Positions 35,799 through 45,924 of a stretch of 64,000 nt of DNA are shown here, one piece after another (the stretch's first letter is position 1; the number at the start of each line of letters is the position of its first letter). The stretch comes from a bacterium. GTDB taxonomy: Bacteria; Planctomycetota; UBA1135; UBA2386. A program made the translations under genes and the position numbers. The stretch is taken from NCBI GenBank assembly GCA_024743115.1, contig JANSXC010000002.1:497978-561977 (forward strand). The letters run 5' to 3'. Below the pieces are notes generated by a model that was given only the letters and a program-made list of their open reading frames with translations, ran no database searches and had not been told where the DNA came from.

Positions 35799-37784
35799 AT
35801 GCGTCCGTATCCCGCTGCTGCCTTCGCCTGGGTGACTCTGGCCTGCCTGCTCGGAACATCGCATGCGCAGGAGGTGCCGCTCCGGTTTGGTGAACTGTTG
35901 GGAAGGATGGCCGAGCACGATTGGCTATGGCGAGCGCCAGCAGTCGGCGAGCGTTGCATTCAGTTCAGCAGTTTCGACCGCCGCAGCGCCGCGGGCCCCG
36001 ACGACGCCGACGCGTGGTATGCCAACGACGATCGCGGAAACTACCTGCGCGTCGAGGAGCGGGAGGGCCGTGAAGAGCACGTGATGGTGGACGTCGAGGG
36101 TGCGGGGCTGCTGACGCGCATCTGGTCGGCGAACCCTTCCGGTGAGCTGTTCTTCTATCTGGACGGGGAATTGACCTGGACCGTGGACTTCGGCGAACTC
36201 TGCAGCGGTCGCTTGCCGGGTGTGCCGGAGCCGCTTGCCGGCGTGCGGGCGCGGGGTGCGAACTGCTATCTGCCGATGCCATTCGCTCGCTCCCTGAAGG
36301 TCACCGCGAGTGCCGGGGATTGCTACTATCAGTGCAACGTCACAACGCTGCCGGCGGCTTCAGCGGTCGAGTCGTTCGACCCGAAAATGCTGTCGGCCCA
36401 CGCGGACGAGCTGGCGAAGTTCGGCGAGCGACTGGCGTATGCGGGGCCACGGTTTCGCAGTGATGTCGACCGCGGCGTTCACCGGCGGCTGGTGCGGCGG
36501 GGACGGCTGGTGCGTGAGTTCGGGGTCTGGTTCCACGACGTGCCCGAGGACGCGGATCTCGGCGAGCTGTTGCGCCAGGTGCTGCTCGTCGTGCGCTGCG
36601 GCGACGAAGAAACCGTGCGCGTGCCGCTGCCCGACTTCTTCTGCGCCGGAGCCGATTGGCGACCGTGGCGCAGCCGCTACTTACAGGTCAGCCGCACTGA
36701 GGCTGGTTGCGCGTGGCCGATGCCGATGCCGGACGGCGGCTCGATCGGGCTCGAGATCGAGGGCGATCTCCAGGGCATGACGGTCGGCCTGCGGCGATTG
36801 ACCCAGGTGCCGCTACGCGAGCGAGATCCGCTGCTGTTCCGGGCTTCGTACCACCAGCGGACGAAGTTTTCGTCGCGCCCTTTTGGTGATCACCTGGTGC
36901 TCGATGCCAAGGGCACGGGCCGCTTCGTCGGGTGTTCGTTGCTCGTGAAGAACCCAACGCGGGGCTGGTGGGGTGAAGGCGACGAGAAGTTCTACGTCGA
37001 TGGCGAGGCCTTCCCGTCGACGTTCGGCACGGGTACCGAGGACTACTTCGGATACGCGTGGTGCTCGCCGGAGCTGTTCAGTTCGCCGTTCCACGCCCAG
37101 GTGCAGTGTGACGGCCCCGGCAACTACGGCTTCACCGCGTTGCATCGCACGCACGTGCTCGACAGCGTACCGTTCCAGCGGTCGATGCGTTTTGACCTCG
37201 AGGTCTGGCACTGGGTCGAGGGGCTCGCGCTCGACTACGCGAGCGTCGCGTACTGGTACGGGGCGCCTGGTGCGCGTTCCGGCCTGCCCGCAGTGCCGCC
37301 GGCGGTCGAACGGCGGCTCGAGCGGCTGCCGCCGCCACCGGTGTTCGTCGCCGATGGGGTCGTCGAGGGCGAGTCACTGCGGGTCGTGGCGTGCACTGGT
37401 GGCGAACACGAGGTGCAGGACATGTCGCACTACGAGCAGCAGTTCTCGCAGGACGGCCAGCGGTGGTGGAAGCACGGTGAGCGTGGCGACACGCTCGTGC
37501 TCGCGGTGCCGGTGCCCGAGGCCGGCCGCTATCGGGTGCTCGGCGCGTTCTGCCGGGCCAACGACTACGGCATCGTGCAGTTGACGCTCGCGGACCAGAA
37601 GCTGGGCGGCGAGTTCGATGCCTACCACGGGCGGGTCGCCAGCACCGGCAAGAAGGAGCTCGGCGTCGTGGAGTTGGCGGCCGGCGAGGCGATGTTGCGG
37701 GTCACGATCCTGGGCAAGCACGACAAGGCGCACCCGGCACACATGTTCGGCCTCGACTACCTCGAGCTGCAGAAGCTCCTCTGA
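35799..37784 (+). CDS. DUF2961 / GH172-family protein
   Basis: A 661-residue secreted protein with an N-terminal signal (about 1-24, ending SHAQ). Most of the length is DUF2961, the family that includes GH172 fructofuranosidases and difructose-anhydride enzymes. It shows the typical FSSFDRRSAAG opening, GAGLLTRIWSANPSG, FYLDGE, EDYFGYAW, the CDGPGNYGFTALHRTHVLDSVPF region and FGLDYLEL at the end. The C-terminal 140 residues form a beta-sandwich. Substrate specificity cannot be predicted; it would act on oligosaccharides outside the cytoplasm. The next gene follows after eight bases. Confidence 0.9.
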   Translation: MRPYPAAAFAWVTLACLLGTSHAQEVPLRFGELLGRMAEHDWLWRAPAVGERCIQFSSFDRRSAAGPDDADAWYANDDRGNYLRVEEREGREEHVMVDVEGAGLLTRIWSANPSGELFFYLDGELTWTVDFGELCSGRLPGVPEPLAGVRARGANCYLPMPFARSLKVTASAGDCYYQCNVTTLPAASAVESFDPKMLSAHADELAKFGERLAYAGPRFRSDVDRGVHRRLVRRGRLVREFGVWFHDVPEDADLGELLRQVLLVVRCGDEETVRVPLPDFFCAGADWRPWRSRYLQVSRTEAGCAWPMPMPDGGSIGLEIEGDLQGMTVGLRRLTQVPLRERDPLLFRASYHQRTKFSSRPFGDHLVLDAKGTGRFVGCSLLVKNPTRGWWGEGDEKFYVDGEAFPSTFGTGTEDYFGYAWCSPELFSSPFHAQVQCDGPGNYGFTALHRTHVLDSVPFQRSMRFDLEVWHWVEGLALDYASVAYWYGAPGARSGLPAVPPAVERRLERLPPPPVFVADGVVEGESLRVVACTGGEHEVQDMSHYEQQFSQDGQRWWKHGERGDTLVLAVPVPEAGRYRVLGAFCRANDYGIVQLTLADQKLGGEFDAYHGRVASTGKKELGVVELAAGEAMLRVTILGKHDKAHPAHMFGLDYLELQKLL

Positions 37785-37792
37785 GGTTGACC

Positions 37793-38074
37793 ATGGCCAG
37801 ACGACCGAAGCGCGTGCGCGAGTACTTCGCCTGCCCGCACTGCGGCGCCGACGTGCTTGCCGGCAGCAAGGCTTGCAAGGCTTGCGGCAGCGACGCGGAG
37901 ACCGGCTGGCAGGACGAGGCCGAGATCGAATACCAGAGCCTGGAGATTCCTGATGGCTGGGGGCCGGAGAACGAGACCGCGCTCCCGACCAACGCCGGCA
38001 AGCGTTGGTGGGTGCCCGTGATCGCGATCGTTGTCGCGCTGCTGCTGTTCGCGCTCGCGCTCCGCGTGCTCTGA
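37793..38074 (+). CDS. Small zinc-ribbon membrane protein
   Basis: A 93-residue protein. The N-terminus holds a zinc ribbon with two CxxC pairs (FACPHCGAD and ACKACGSD), the middle is acidic, and the C-terminus is a single membrane helix (VPVIAIVVALLLFALALRVL). The ribbon would be cytoplasmic. The ATG at 37793 has TGAGG upstream, which favours it over a TTG six bases earlier. It follows the GH172 gene by eight bases and ends 11 bases before the convergent DUF5060 gene. Function is unknown. Confidence 0.75.
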   Translation: MARRPKRVREYFACPHCGADVLAGSKACKACGSDAETGWQDEAEIEYQSLEIPDGWGPENETALPTNAGKRWWVPVIAIVVALLLFALALRVL

Positions 38075-38085
38075 TTCGACCTCGG

Positions 38086-40272
38086 CTAGCCGCCGACCGT
38101 GATCTCGACTCCCGCGGTGAAGGCGGCCGTCGCGGCGAAAGCACCGGCGGGATCGAGGGCCGCGCCCGCGAACGTCAGCTGTAGGCCCGGCAGCGTCGGG
38201 CTCGGCGGCAGCGGCAGCGCGAAGCGCGCGACGCCGCCCGCGTCGCTGAATCTCGCATCGATGATCGGCCCCCCGACCAAGAGCGAGCAACCGCCGCCGA
38301 GAGGTGTGGCCGCGCGCGTGAAGCCGATCGCGAGTGCGGTGTAGGTCGTGGGCAGGACGTTGGTCACGCGGATCGCGAAGTCGACGTGCCCGGCGACAGC
38401 CGGACCCGTGGTGACCAGGTTCGGCAGACCGGGAGAGCCCGAGCAGGCCTGGCCGTAGCGCACTTCGGTGGCGGGCACGAACGCGGTGGGGCGGATCAGC
38501 ACGACCCAGTCCGCCGTCGGCTGGGCGGGCGGGGCGCCGAGCGTGCGGTTGGCGCCACCGAGGACCTGCACCACGCCGCCGGACTGGAGGGCGCCGCCGT
38601 TCCTGGGGTCGAACCAACGGACCGCGAACGTGCCCGTCCGGCTCGTGAGGTCGAGCGTCGGGCTGCCGCCATTCGGCAGGTAGACCACGAATTGGTCGGC
38701 GCCGGCGAGGCAGTGGCCGGCGTTCACCAGCGCGTCGGAATTCGCCATGTCCCAGTACGGCACCCGGTTGGCCGTGAAGAACTCGAGCGCGTGCCGGCAT
38801 TGGTCCCACCAGACGTCGCGGCTGCGGAAGTCCTGGCACGTCAGGTCCGAGTGGGCGTAGCCGTAGCCGAAGTAGCATTCGATCCCGGCGCCGCCGGCCA
38901 TGAGGTTGCCCCAGAGCACGTCTTCGCGGGAGCCGTCGTGCGTCGGATCGTTCGCGTCCGGCCGGATGCCGGTCTGGGCATTGCCCTGCTCGTCGTTCGC
39001 GCACACCCACGGCTTGCCGGCGGTCGCGGAGCGTTGGCGCCAGGACAGCGTGTCGCCGAAGACGGAGCTGGGACCGGACTGCAGGCTCGCGCCCGTCAGG
39101 TCGGACGCTGCGCCGAGTAGCGGGGTGTAGACGGCGTTCTTCTGGCCCGGGTAGGTGTGGACGACGATGTGGTGGTCGTAGGGATCGACGTCGCGGAAGT
39201 ACTGTGCGAACGCGATGCGCTGGCCGGTCGTGTTGGTGTTCTCCTCACCGAGGTTCCAGTTGAGCGCCAGGTGATGGCCGAACCGAGACACCAGTTCGCG
39301 GTAGTAGAGTCTGCGCTCGACGCCGAGGCTGCCGCCGTCGAGATCCTGGTCGTTCTCGGTCTCCTGCGTCTTGAAGTGTAGGTAGAGCCCGATCCGATCC
39401 GCATGGGCGAAGACCGCCTCCCATTGATCGAGCTTGGAGCAATCGAGGCGCCGCGGATCGTTCGGGTCGACGTACGGAAAGACGTTCTTGTCGTCGCCGT
39501 TGTGGCTGTAGGTGAGGAACGACACCGCATTGAGCCCTTCGCTCGCGAGGTAGTTGAGGGCGCCGATCAGCTCGGTGCCCTTGCCGTTCTGCCAGGACGC
39601 GTCGCCCGTCTGCCAGTCGCCGGCATGCGGGGCCCAGGCCTTCCGCCGGTTGCCGATGTTCGGCGTGTTGTCGAAGTCTTCGTAGGCGAGCAGGTTCTCG
39701 GGCGAGTCGGCACCGGCCTTCAGGAACCAGGAGCCATCGGCGAACTGCAGGTGGTGACGGTCGACGTAGTGCAGTCGACCGCGGCCACGGAAGTCGCGGC
39801 CCGTCTTGTCGGTCTCCGTCACCGTGAACGTGCCGGTCAGGCCGTCGAACGGCGCGAGCGGGCTGCCGGCCGTCGGGCTCAGCGAGACGGCGACCTCGGG
39901 ACCTGTTCGGAACTCGATGCGCCAGGTCCAGGTGCCGACGCGATCCGGTGCGAACCACGCGCGCCAGACACTCCCCACCGTCGCGGATGTCTCTGCGGCC
40001 TGGCCGTCGGCGGCGAAGTGCCCGGGAACCTCGTAGCTCGTCGTCGAGGCCGGGTGGGTGAAGAACACCTGCATGCGACGGTCGAGGAATGGATTGGGAG
40101 TTGCGCCCTCGGCGGTGCTGGGGCCGTCGAGGAGCAGTCCGATTCGATGCCAGCGCCGCAGCCCATCGGGGGCGTCGATCGTGACCTGCTGAGCGGCGAG
40201 CGGGAGCGAGAGGAGCAGTGCGAGCCAGCCGCGATTGGCGGCCGGTGGCGCGGCATGGCGACGACTTGGCAT
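38086..40272 (-). CDS. Secreted DUF5060/DUF4038 glycoside-hydrolase-like protein with collagen-binding-type and C-terminal modules
   Basis: A 728-residue protein from the ATG at 40272. Order of parts: signal peptide (LLLSLPLAAQ), an N-terminal DUF5060 Ig-like domain (about 30-140, VWRAWFAPDRVGTWTWRI), a TIM-barrel-like DUF4038 region (about 165-500) with NLGEEN near its predicted catalytic edge, a Collagen_bind_2-type domain (about 510-600, TGTFAVRWFDPRNG), and a final module starting near SGSPGLPNL that may be shared with other secreted proteins here. It probably acts on a polysaccharide. The longer start at 40371 would add 33 basic residues before the signal peptide and is rejected. Confidence 0.82.
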   Translation of the reverse strand: MPSRRHAAPPAANRGWLALLLSLPLAAQQVTIDAPDGLRRWHRIGLLLDGPSTAEGATPNPFLDRRMQVFFTHPASTTSYEVPGHFAADGQAAETSATVGSVWRAWFAPDRVGTWTWRIEFRTGPEVAVSLSPTAGSPLAPFDGLTGTFTVTETDKTGRDFRGRGRLHYVDRHHLQFADGSWFLKAGADSPENLLAYEDFDNTPNIGNRRKAWAPHAGDWQTGDASWQNGKGTELIGALNYLASEGLNAVSFLTYSHNGDDKNVFPYVDPNDPRRLDCSKLDQWEAVFAHADRIGLYLHFKTQETENDQDLDGGSLGVERRLYYRELVSRFGHHLALNWNLGEENTNTTGQRIAFAQYFRDVDPYDHHIVVHTYPGQKNAVYTPLLGAASDLTGASLQSGPSSVFGDTLSWRQRSATAGKPWVCANDEQGNAQTGIRPDANDPTHDGSREDVLWGNLMAGGAGIECYFGYGYAHSDLTCQDFRSRDVWWDQCRHALEFFTANRVPYWDMANSDALVNAGHCLAGADQFVVYLPNGGSPTLDLTSRTGTFAVRWFDPRNGGALQSGGVVQVLGGANRTLGAPPAQPTADWVVLIRPTAFVPATEVRYGQACSGSPGLPNLVTTGPAVAGHVDFAIRVTNVLPTTYTALAIGFTRAATPLGGGCSLLVGGPIIDARFSDAGGVARFALPLPPSPTLPGLQLTFAGAALDPAGAFAATAAFTAGVEITVGG

Positions 40273-40398
40273 GCGACCGTCATACCGCTTCTTCGCGACG
40301 GCAGGAGCCCGCGTTGGCGAGCGCCCAGCACGGTGATTGCGGTCCGGGCGAACTGGCCGCCCGGCCGTCATTCCAGCTCATCGCTGGGCAGGAATCCG

Positions 40399-42234
40399 TC
40401 AGAAATCGACCGACCAGATGTTGGTCGTCGGGAACGGCAGCGTCACGTTCGTCAGGTCGAGCGTCACCGCCTGGAAGTGGAGCGTGAAGCCGGTGTACCA
40501 GGCCGGGATCGGGCCGAAGTTCCACTGTGCGATGCCGTTCGTCGGATCGTGGAAGAACGTGCCGGGGATGATCGTCAGCTGCGTCTGCTGGTTGCCGATG
40601 CCGAGGCTGGCGATACCCGGGAACACGGTCGGCAGCAGCGAGTCGCTCATCGCGACGGCGCTGAGCGCGGGCGCCGCGACGTTGCCGCGGTGCATCAGCA
40701 CGTGCAGCGTGTCCGGGGCGCCGATCGAGGTTTCCGACATCAGGGTCGGTGTAGCCGGTGCATCGAGCTGGACGCTGAGCAGGTTGCTGCGCCACGACTG
40801 GGTGAGGACGTACAGGTCGTAGTTGCCGGGCAACGCACCGGGCTGCGGGAAGATCTCGATCGTCTGGTTGTCGTGCAGCACGTAGTAGCCGCTGAACCAG
40901 TCGCTCTCGTCGCCCGCTGCCAGCAGCGTGGTGCCGACGCCGACGAGCTCGGCCCAGGCGAGGTTGTCACCCTGCAGCAGGATGCCCTGGTCCGTGAGGG
41001 TCTCACGCACGATGGGTTGCGCCGGCGGGGTCAGGCTCGGGAACGGCAGCTCCGGGAACACCTGGCAGAGACCGTGCACCACGATGTCGCCACCGATGAG
41101 CAGCGTACGGTTGTTCGGGTGCGAGACGATCGTCGGCTGCAGCGCGCCGTAGAAACCCGAGAACGAGTTGAACTGGTTGGCGCCGCCGCCGTACTGGAAT
41201 GCGACGGTCTGCGCGAGCGTGATGCTGCCGCCGGCGTTGTAGCCGAAGCCGGTCAGCGTGCCGCTGACGGTCTCGTAGTAGCGCCAGCTCGCCGGGTCGA
41301 GCGTGCCGCCGCCGCCGACGTAGGCCGAGGGCTGCAGCAGTTGGACCGGGCTGCCGGCGGGTGGGTGGTTGGCTTCCCCGGGATCGAGCCGATCCGAGAG
41401 CGCGAGCGTGAGGTCCCAGCCGTCGTCGAGGTCCGAGATGCGAACGAGGCGGCCCGTGAGCGACGCCGTGCCGTCGTCGGCCTCGAGGAAGTCACCGGCC
41501 GGAATGAAGACGTAGTCATCGGCGACCCACGGGATCGTCATCGCGCGCCCGCCGATGAGTGCGGCGAGGTTCGGGTCGGCGACGGGGTGAGTCACCTTGT
41601 CGTTGCGATCGGCCGGCAGATCCACGACGAGATCCATCGTCGTCAGCGGGCCGAACGGGACGGCCGGCTGTTGCTGCACGGTGACGTTGAACTGGGCCTG
41701 CAGGCCCATGCCGTCGTTGCGGTTGTTGCCGCCGAGGCCGAGCTGCGCGGCGCCGCCGGTGAGCTGCACGTCGAGGATGGCGCCCGCGTAGTTGCTCGAG
41801 CCGACGAGCGTGCCGGTCGCCGCCGTGTAGTAGACGAACTGCGACGGGTCGACCGAACCGACGGGCGTGTAGGCGGCGGGCAGCAGTTGCTGGTCGGGCC
41901 GACCGGCCGGCGGGTGCGCCGGGTTACCGGGCGCGACGCGACCCGTGAACTCGATGTCGACGAGGAACGCGGAGTAGAGGCTGCTCGTGCTCAGGGCGCG
42001 GCCGGTGAGGCGCGCCGTGCCGTTCGGCAGTTCGACGAACTGGCCACCGCCGCCGATCACGAAGTCGGTGAGCAGTCCGGGCAGGGAAAGCATCGTGCCA
42101 CCCGGCAACGTCGCGATCGCGGCGTCCTGGGTCGGCTGGGTTGCGGCGTGATAGACGGGTGTCTGCGCTACGGCGCACGCGAGCGTGGTCAGCACGGCCG
42201 CAGACCGGAATGGGAACGAGATCGAGTGGGTCAT
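40399..42234 (-). CDS. Secreted protein with duplicated ~150-residue domain (twin A)
   Basis: A 611-residue exported protein of unknown family. After the signal peptide (ending ACAVAQ) come two related units (about 30-185 and 200-345). Each has the pattern DGTAxLTGR, a strand, GRxxPGxxxHPPAG, LLPxAY, DPxxxxYY, SGTLxG. An IPT-like Ig segment follows (about 440-490, QPGALPGNYDLYV) and a C-terminal 115-residue part ending TTNIWSVDF. The downstream gene encodes a twin with the same order and nearly equal length. Function is unknown; the all-beta make-up suggests a cell-surface or extracellular binding protein. Confidence 0.75.
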   Translation of the reverse strand: MTHSISFPFRSAAVLTTLACAVAQTPVYHAATQPTQDAAIATLPGGTMLSLPGLLTDFVIGGGGQFVELPNGTARLTGRALSTSSLYSAFLVDIEFTGRVAPGNPAHPPAGRPDQQLLPAAYTPVGSVDPSQFVYYTAATGTLVGSSNYAGAILDVQLTGGAAQLGLGGNNRNDGMGLQAQFNVTVQQQPAVPFGPLTTMDLVVDLPADRNDKVTHPVADPNLAALIGGRAMTIPWVADDYVFIPAGDFLEADDGTASLTGRLVRISDLDDGWDLTLALSDRLDPGEANHPPAGSPVQLLQPSAYVGGGGTLDPASWRYYETVSGTLTGFGYNAGGSITLAQTVAFQYGGGANQFNSFSGFYGALQPTIVSHPNNRTLLIGGDIVVHGLCQVFPELPFPSLTPPAQPIVRETLTDQGILLQGDNLAWAELVGVGTTLLAAGDESDWFSGYYVLHDNQTIEIFPQPGALPGNYDLYVLTQSWRSNLLSVQLDAPATPTLMSETSIGAPDTLHVLMHRGNVAAPALSAVAMSDSLLPTVFPGIASLGIGNQQTQLTIIPGTFFHDPTNGIAQWNFGPIPAWYTGFTLHFQAVTLDLTNVTLPFPTTNIWSVDF

Positions 42235-42342
42235 GGTGTTGCGAGGCGGGTTCGGGGCAGAACCCTGGGTGGTTGCACTAGTCGCACCAGCGCGCCGGGT
42301 TTTGTCGTTGTTGGAGCAAAGTAGTCGTGGTCAGACGAACGC

Positions 42343-42366
42343 GGCCCGCGAGCAGGCTCGCGGGCC
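42343..42366 (-). terminator. Hairpin between the twin genes
   Basis: GGCCCGCGAG (42343-42352) pairs perfectly with CTCGCGGGCC (42357-42366). It sits 40 bases after the stop of twin B and upstream of twin A on the minus strand. No U-tract follows. Confidence 0.45.
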
Positions 42367-42405
42367 GGTTCGATGACGCTGGTCCGAAATGCCGGGCCGA
42401 GCGGA

Positions 42406-44238
42406 TCAGAAGTCGACGCTGAAGACGTTGGTTGTCGGCAACGGCAGCATCGGCGTGACCAGGTCGACGGTCACGGCCTGGAAGTGCCAGGTGAAACCCG
42501 TGAACCACGGCGGGATCGGGCCGAGGTCGAACCGCGCGATGCCCGTGGCCGGATCGTGCAGGAACGAGCCTGGCAGCACCGTCAGCTGCGTCTGGTTGTC
42601 GCCGATGCCGAGGTTGGCGATGCCGGGGAACACGGTCGGCAGGAGGGAGCCGCTGAACGCCAACGCACTGATCGCGGCGCCCGGGATGCCGGCGCCCTGG
42701 TGCATGTGGAGGTGCAGCGTCTCGAACGCGCTGACCGCGGGCTCGCCAAGCAGCGTGGGCGCGCTCGGGGTCGTGAGATCGAGCGGGATCACGTTGCTGC
42801 GGATTGCCGGGTTGTAGACGCTCAGGCTGTAGGTGCCCGCGGGCTTGCCCGGTCGCGGGTGGACCTCGATCGTCTGGTTGTCGAGGACGCGGAAGTAGCC
42901 GTGGAACCAGCGAGCTTCGTCGCCCGGTCCCGCGAGATCGAAGTCGATGCCGACGAGCTCGGCCCACGCGAGGTTGTCGCCGGTGACGACGACGCCCTGA
43001 TCGGTGAGCGTCGGCAGCGTCGGGTTCGTGCTCGGAACCGTCAGCGTCGGGAACGGCAGCACCGGGAAGGTCGCGGTCAGACCGAACAGTTCGGCGTCGC
43101 CCGTGAGCCCGATGGTGCGGCCCGCCGGCTGCGTCGTGACGGCCGCGCTGCACGCGCCGTAGTAGCCGTAGTAGGTGTTGGTCTGGTTGGCAGCGCCGCC
43201 GTATTGGAACGGCGTCGAGTTCGTAAGCGTGATCAGGCCGCCAGCGTTCTGACCGTCACCGGTCAGCGTGCCGGTCACGGTCTCGTAGTAGTGCCAGTGG
43301 GCGGGGTTCATCGTGCCGCCGCCCGCGACGTACGCGCTCGGCAGCATCTGCAGCACGGGGCTGCCCGTTGGCGGGTGGTTGGCTTCGCCGGGGTCGACGC
43401 GGTTGGTGAAGTTCAGGGCGACGTGCCAGGCGTCGGTGAGGTCGGCGAGCCGCGCCAGGCGCCCCGCGAGCTCGGCGTGACCATCGTCGTATTCGGTGAA
43501 CTCGCCGGCCGGCACGAACACGTAGTCGTCGGCGACGCCAGGCAGCACCAGCGCGCGGCCGGCTGCCAGGTTGGTGCGCTGCGCGTCGACCTGCGGGTGG
43601 GTGACCTTGTCGGTGCGGTGCCCCGGCAGATCGATCGTCAGGCTCGCGGTCGACAGCGGCGGCAGCGGCGACGGCGGCTGCTGCAGCACCTGGATGTTGA
43701 AGGACGCGACCAGCCCACGGTTGCCGTTGAGGTTGTTGGCGCCATCGCCGAGCTGGGCGGGCGTCGTCGTGAGCTGCAGGTCGAGGACTGCGCCGTCGTA
43801 GTTGCGAACGCCGGTCAACGTGCCGGAAGCCTGGGTGAAGAACGCGAACGTCGCTGGATCGATCGTCCCGACCGGGGTGTAGGCGGAGTTGAGCAGTTGC
43901 AGATTCGGTGCCCCGGCCGGTGGGTAGCTCGGCTGACCGGGATCGACGCGCCCCGAGAACTCGATGTCGACCAGGAACGCCGAGTAGAGGCTGCTCTGGC
44001 TGAAGACGCGACCCGTGAGCCGGGCGTTGCCATTGGGCAATTCGACGAATTGGCCGCCGCCGGAGATTACGAAGTCCGTGAACAGACCGGGCAGGGCGAG
44101 CATTGCGCCACCAGCGAGCCCTGACAGTGCGGGGTCGGCCTGGGCGTGCGTTGCCGCGGCATAGGTCGGGCTTTGGGCGGAGCCGCTGGCGGCGAAGGCC
44201 AGCGCGAGCGGGAGGACGAGCAGTCGGGGAGTTGCCAT
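42406..44238 (-). CDS. Secreted protein with duplicated ~150-residue domain (twin B)
   Basis: A 610-residue paralogue of the protein at 40399, starting at the ATG at 44238; the longer frame beyond it is not needed and would destroy the signal peptide (ending ASGSAQ). It has the same plan: two units with DGxAxLxGR, PGxxxxPP(A/T)G, AY and SGTLTG or TGTLTG patterns, an IPT-like segment (PGKPAGTYSLSVYNP) and a C-terminal part ending TTNVFSVDF. Within one protein the two units are more diverged than the corresponding units of the two proteins. So an internal duplication came first and a gene duplication second. The two genes are head-to-tail, 171 bases apart. Confidence 0.75.
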   Translation of the reverse strand: MATPRLLVLPLALAFAASGSAQSPTYAAATHAQADPALSGLAGGAMLALPGLFTDFVISGGGQFVELPNGNARLTGRVFSQSSLYSAFLVDIEFSGRVDPGQPSYPPAGAPNLQLLNSAYTPVGTIDPATFAFFTQASGTLTGVRNYDGAVLDLQLTTTPAQLGDGANNLNGNRGLVASFNIQVLQQPPSPLPPLSTASLTIDLPGHRTDKVTHPQVDAQRTNLAAGRALVLPGVADDYVFVPAGEFTEYDDGHAELAGRLARLADLTDAWHVALNFTNRVDPGEANHPPTGSPVLQMLPSAYVAGGGTMNPAHWHYYETVTGTLTGDGQNAGGLITLTNSTPFQYGGAANQTNTYYGYYGACSAAVTTQPAGRTIGLTGDAELFGLTATFPVLPFPTLTVPSTNPTLPTLTDQGVVVTGDNLAWAELVGIDFDLAGPGDEARWFHGYFRVLDNQTIEVHPRPGKPAGTYSLSVYNPAIRSNVIPLDLTTPSAPTLLGEPAVSAFETLHLHMHQGAGIPGAAISALAFSGSLLPTVFPGIANLGIGDNQTQLTVLPGSFLHDPATGIARFDLGPIPPWFTGFTWHFQAVTVDLVTPMLPLPTTNVFSVDF

Positions 44239-44410
44239 GGATCTGGTGTGACAACGTCGGGCGGGTGCATTTGTGGCACAGGACGCGGTCAGGAAAACAC
44301 TACTTCGCACCGGGGCGGCATGCGGCGGCCCGCATTGGGTCGTCCCGATGTGAGGCACGGCGCGCCGCAATGCGCCGACAGGACGGCGCTCGCATTGGCC
44401 ACAGGAGGGC
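44239..44410. other. Divergent intergenic region
   Basis: A 172-base region between twin B (minus) and the small membrane-protein gene (plus), so it should contain two divergent promoters. AGGAGGGC precedes the plus-strand ATG at 44411 and is a good ribosome site. No operator-like repeat is obvious. Confidence 0.4.
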
Positions 44411-44856
44411 ATGACCACTGCTCGTTCGGTCGAATCCGTGCCGTCGGCGCCACTCGCCGCTCCGGCCGCACCGCCCAGGGCAGCGCGGTTCGGCATCTGG
44501 TTCGGGTGTTTCGGTTGGTTGATCGGGTTCGTGCTCGTCGGCTTCGAGTTCGTGCCGGATCTCTGGCTGCCGCTGCTCGGTGGCGCCCTGGTCACGGCCA
44601 GCGTCGCCTGGAGTGCCGAACGCGTGCTGCTGCCACGGCCCGCCGTCCCTCGGGTCTGGTCGATGACGGCGGCGGTTTGCGGTGTGCTCTGGAGCTACTA
44701 CGCGCTCGCGATGATGCCGGCGATTCGCGCGCTGCCCGAACTCGTAGGGCGGCTGCAGTCACTGAGCAGCGTCGTGGAGGTGCCGTTCTGGCCGGGCGCG
44801 GTGTTGTTCGTCGGCGGCGTGGTCGGGCTGTTGCTCACCCGCCCCCGCCGTTCGGC

Positions 44857-44860
<4 letters not shown>
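44411..44860 (+). CDS. Small membrane protein with about four helices
   Basis: A 149-residue protein with an Ala/Pro-rich cytoplasmic N-terminus and four hydrophobic helices (about 28-48, 52-70, 82-100, 121-141). No family is recognised. The ATG has a strong Shine-Dalgarno site. Its last four bases overlap the convergent tgt gene end. Confidence 0.65.

Positions 44861-45920
<1,060 letters not shown>

Positions 45921-45924
<4 letters not shown>

Noticed and set aside
39403..42324. Plus-strand open frame of 973 codons
   Set aside because: Antisense to the DUF5060 and twin A genes. The translation is rich in Arg, Val and Glu without motifs, and the opposite strand has signal peptides and repeated domains.
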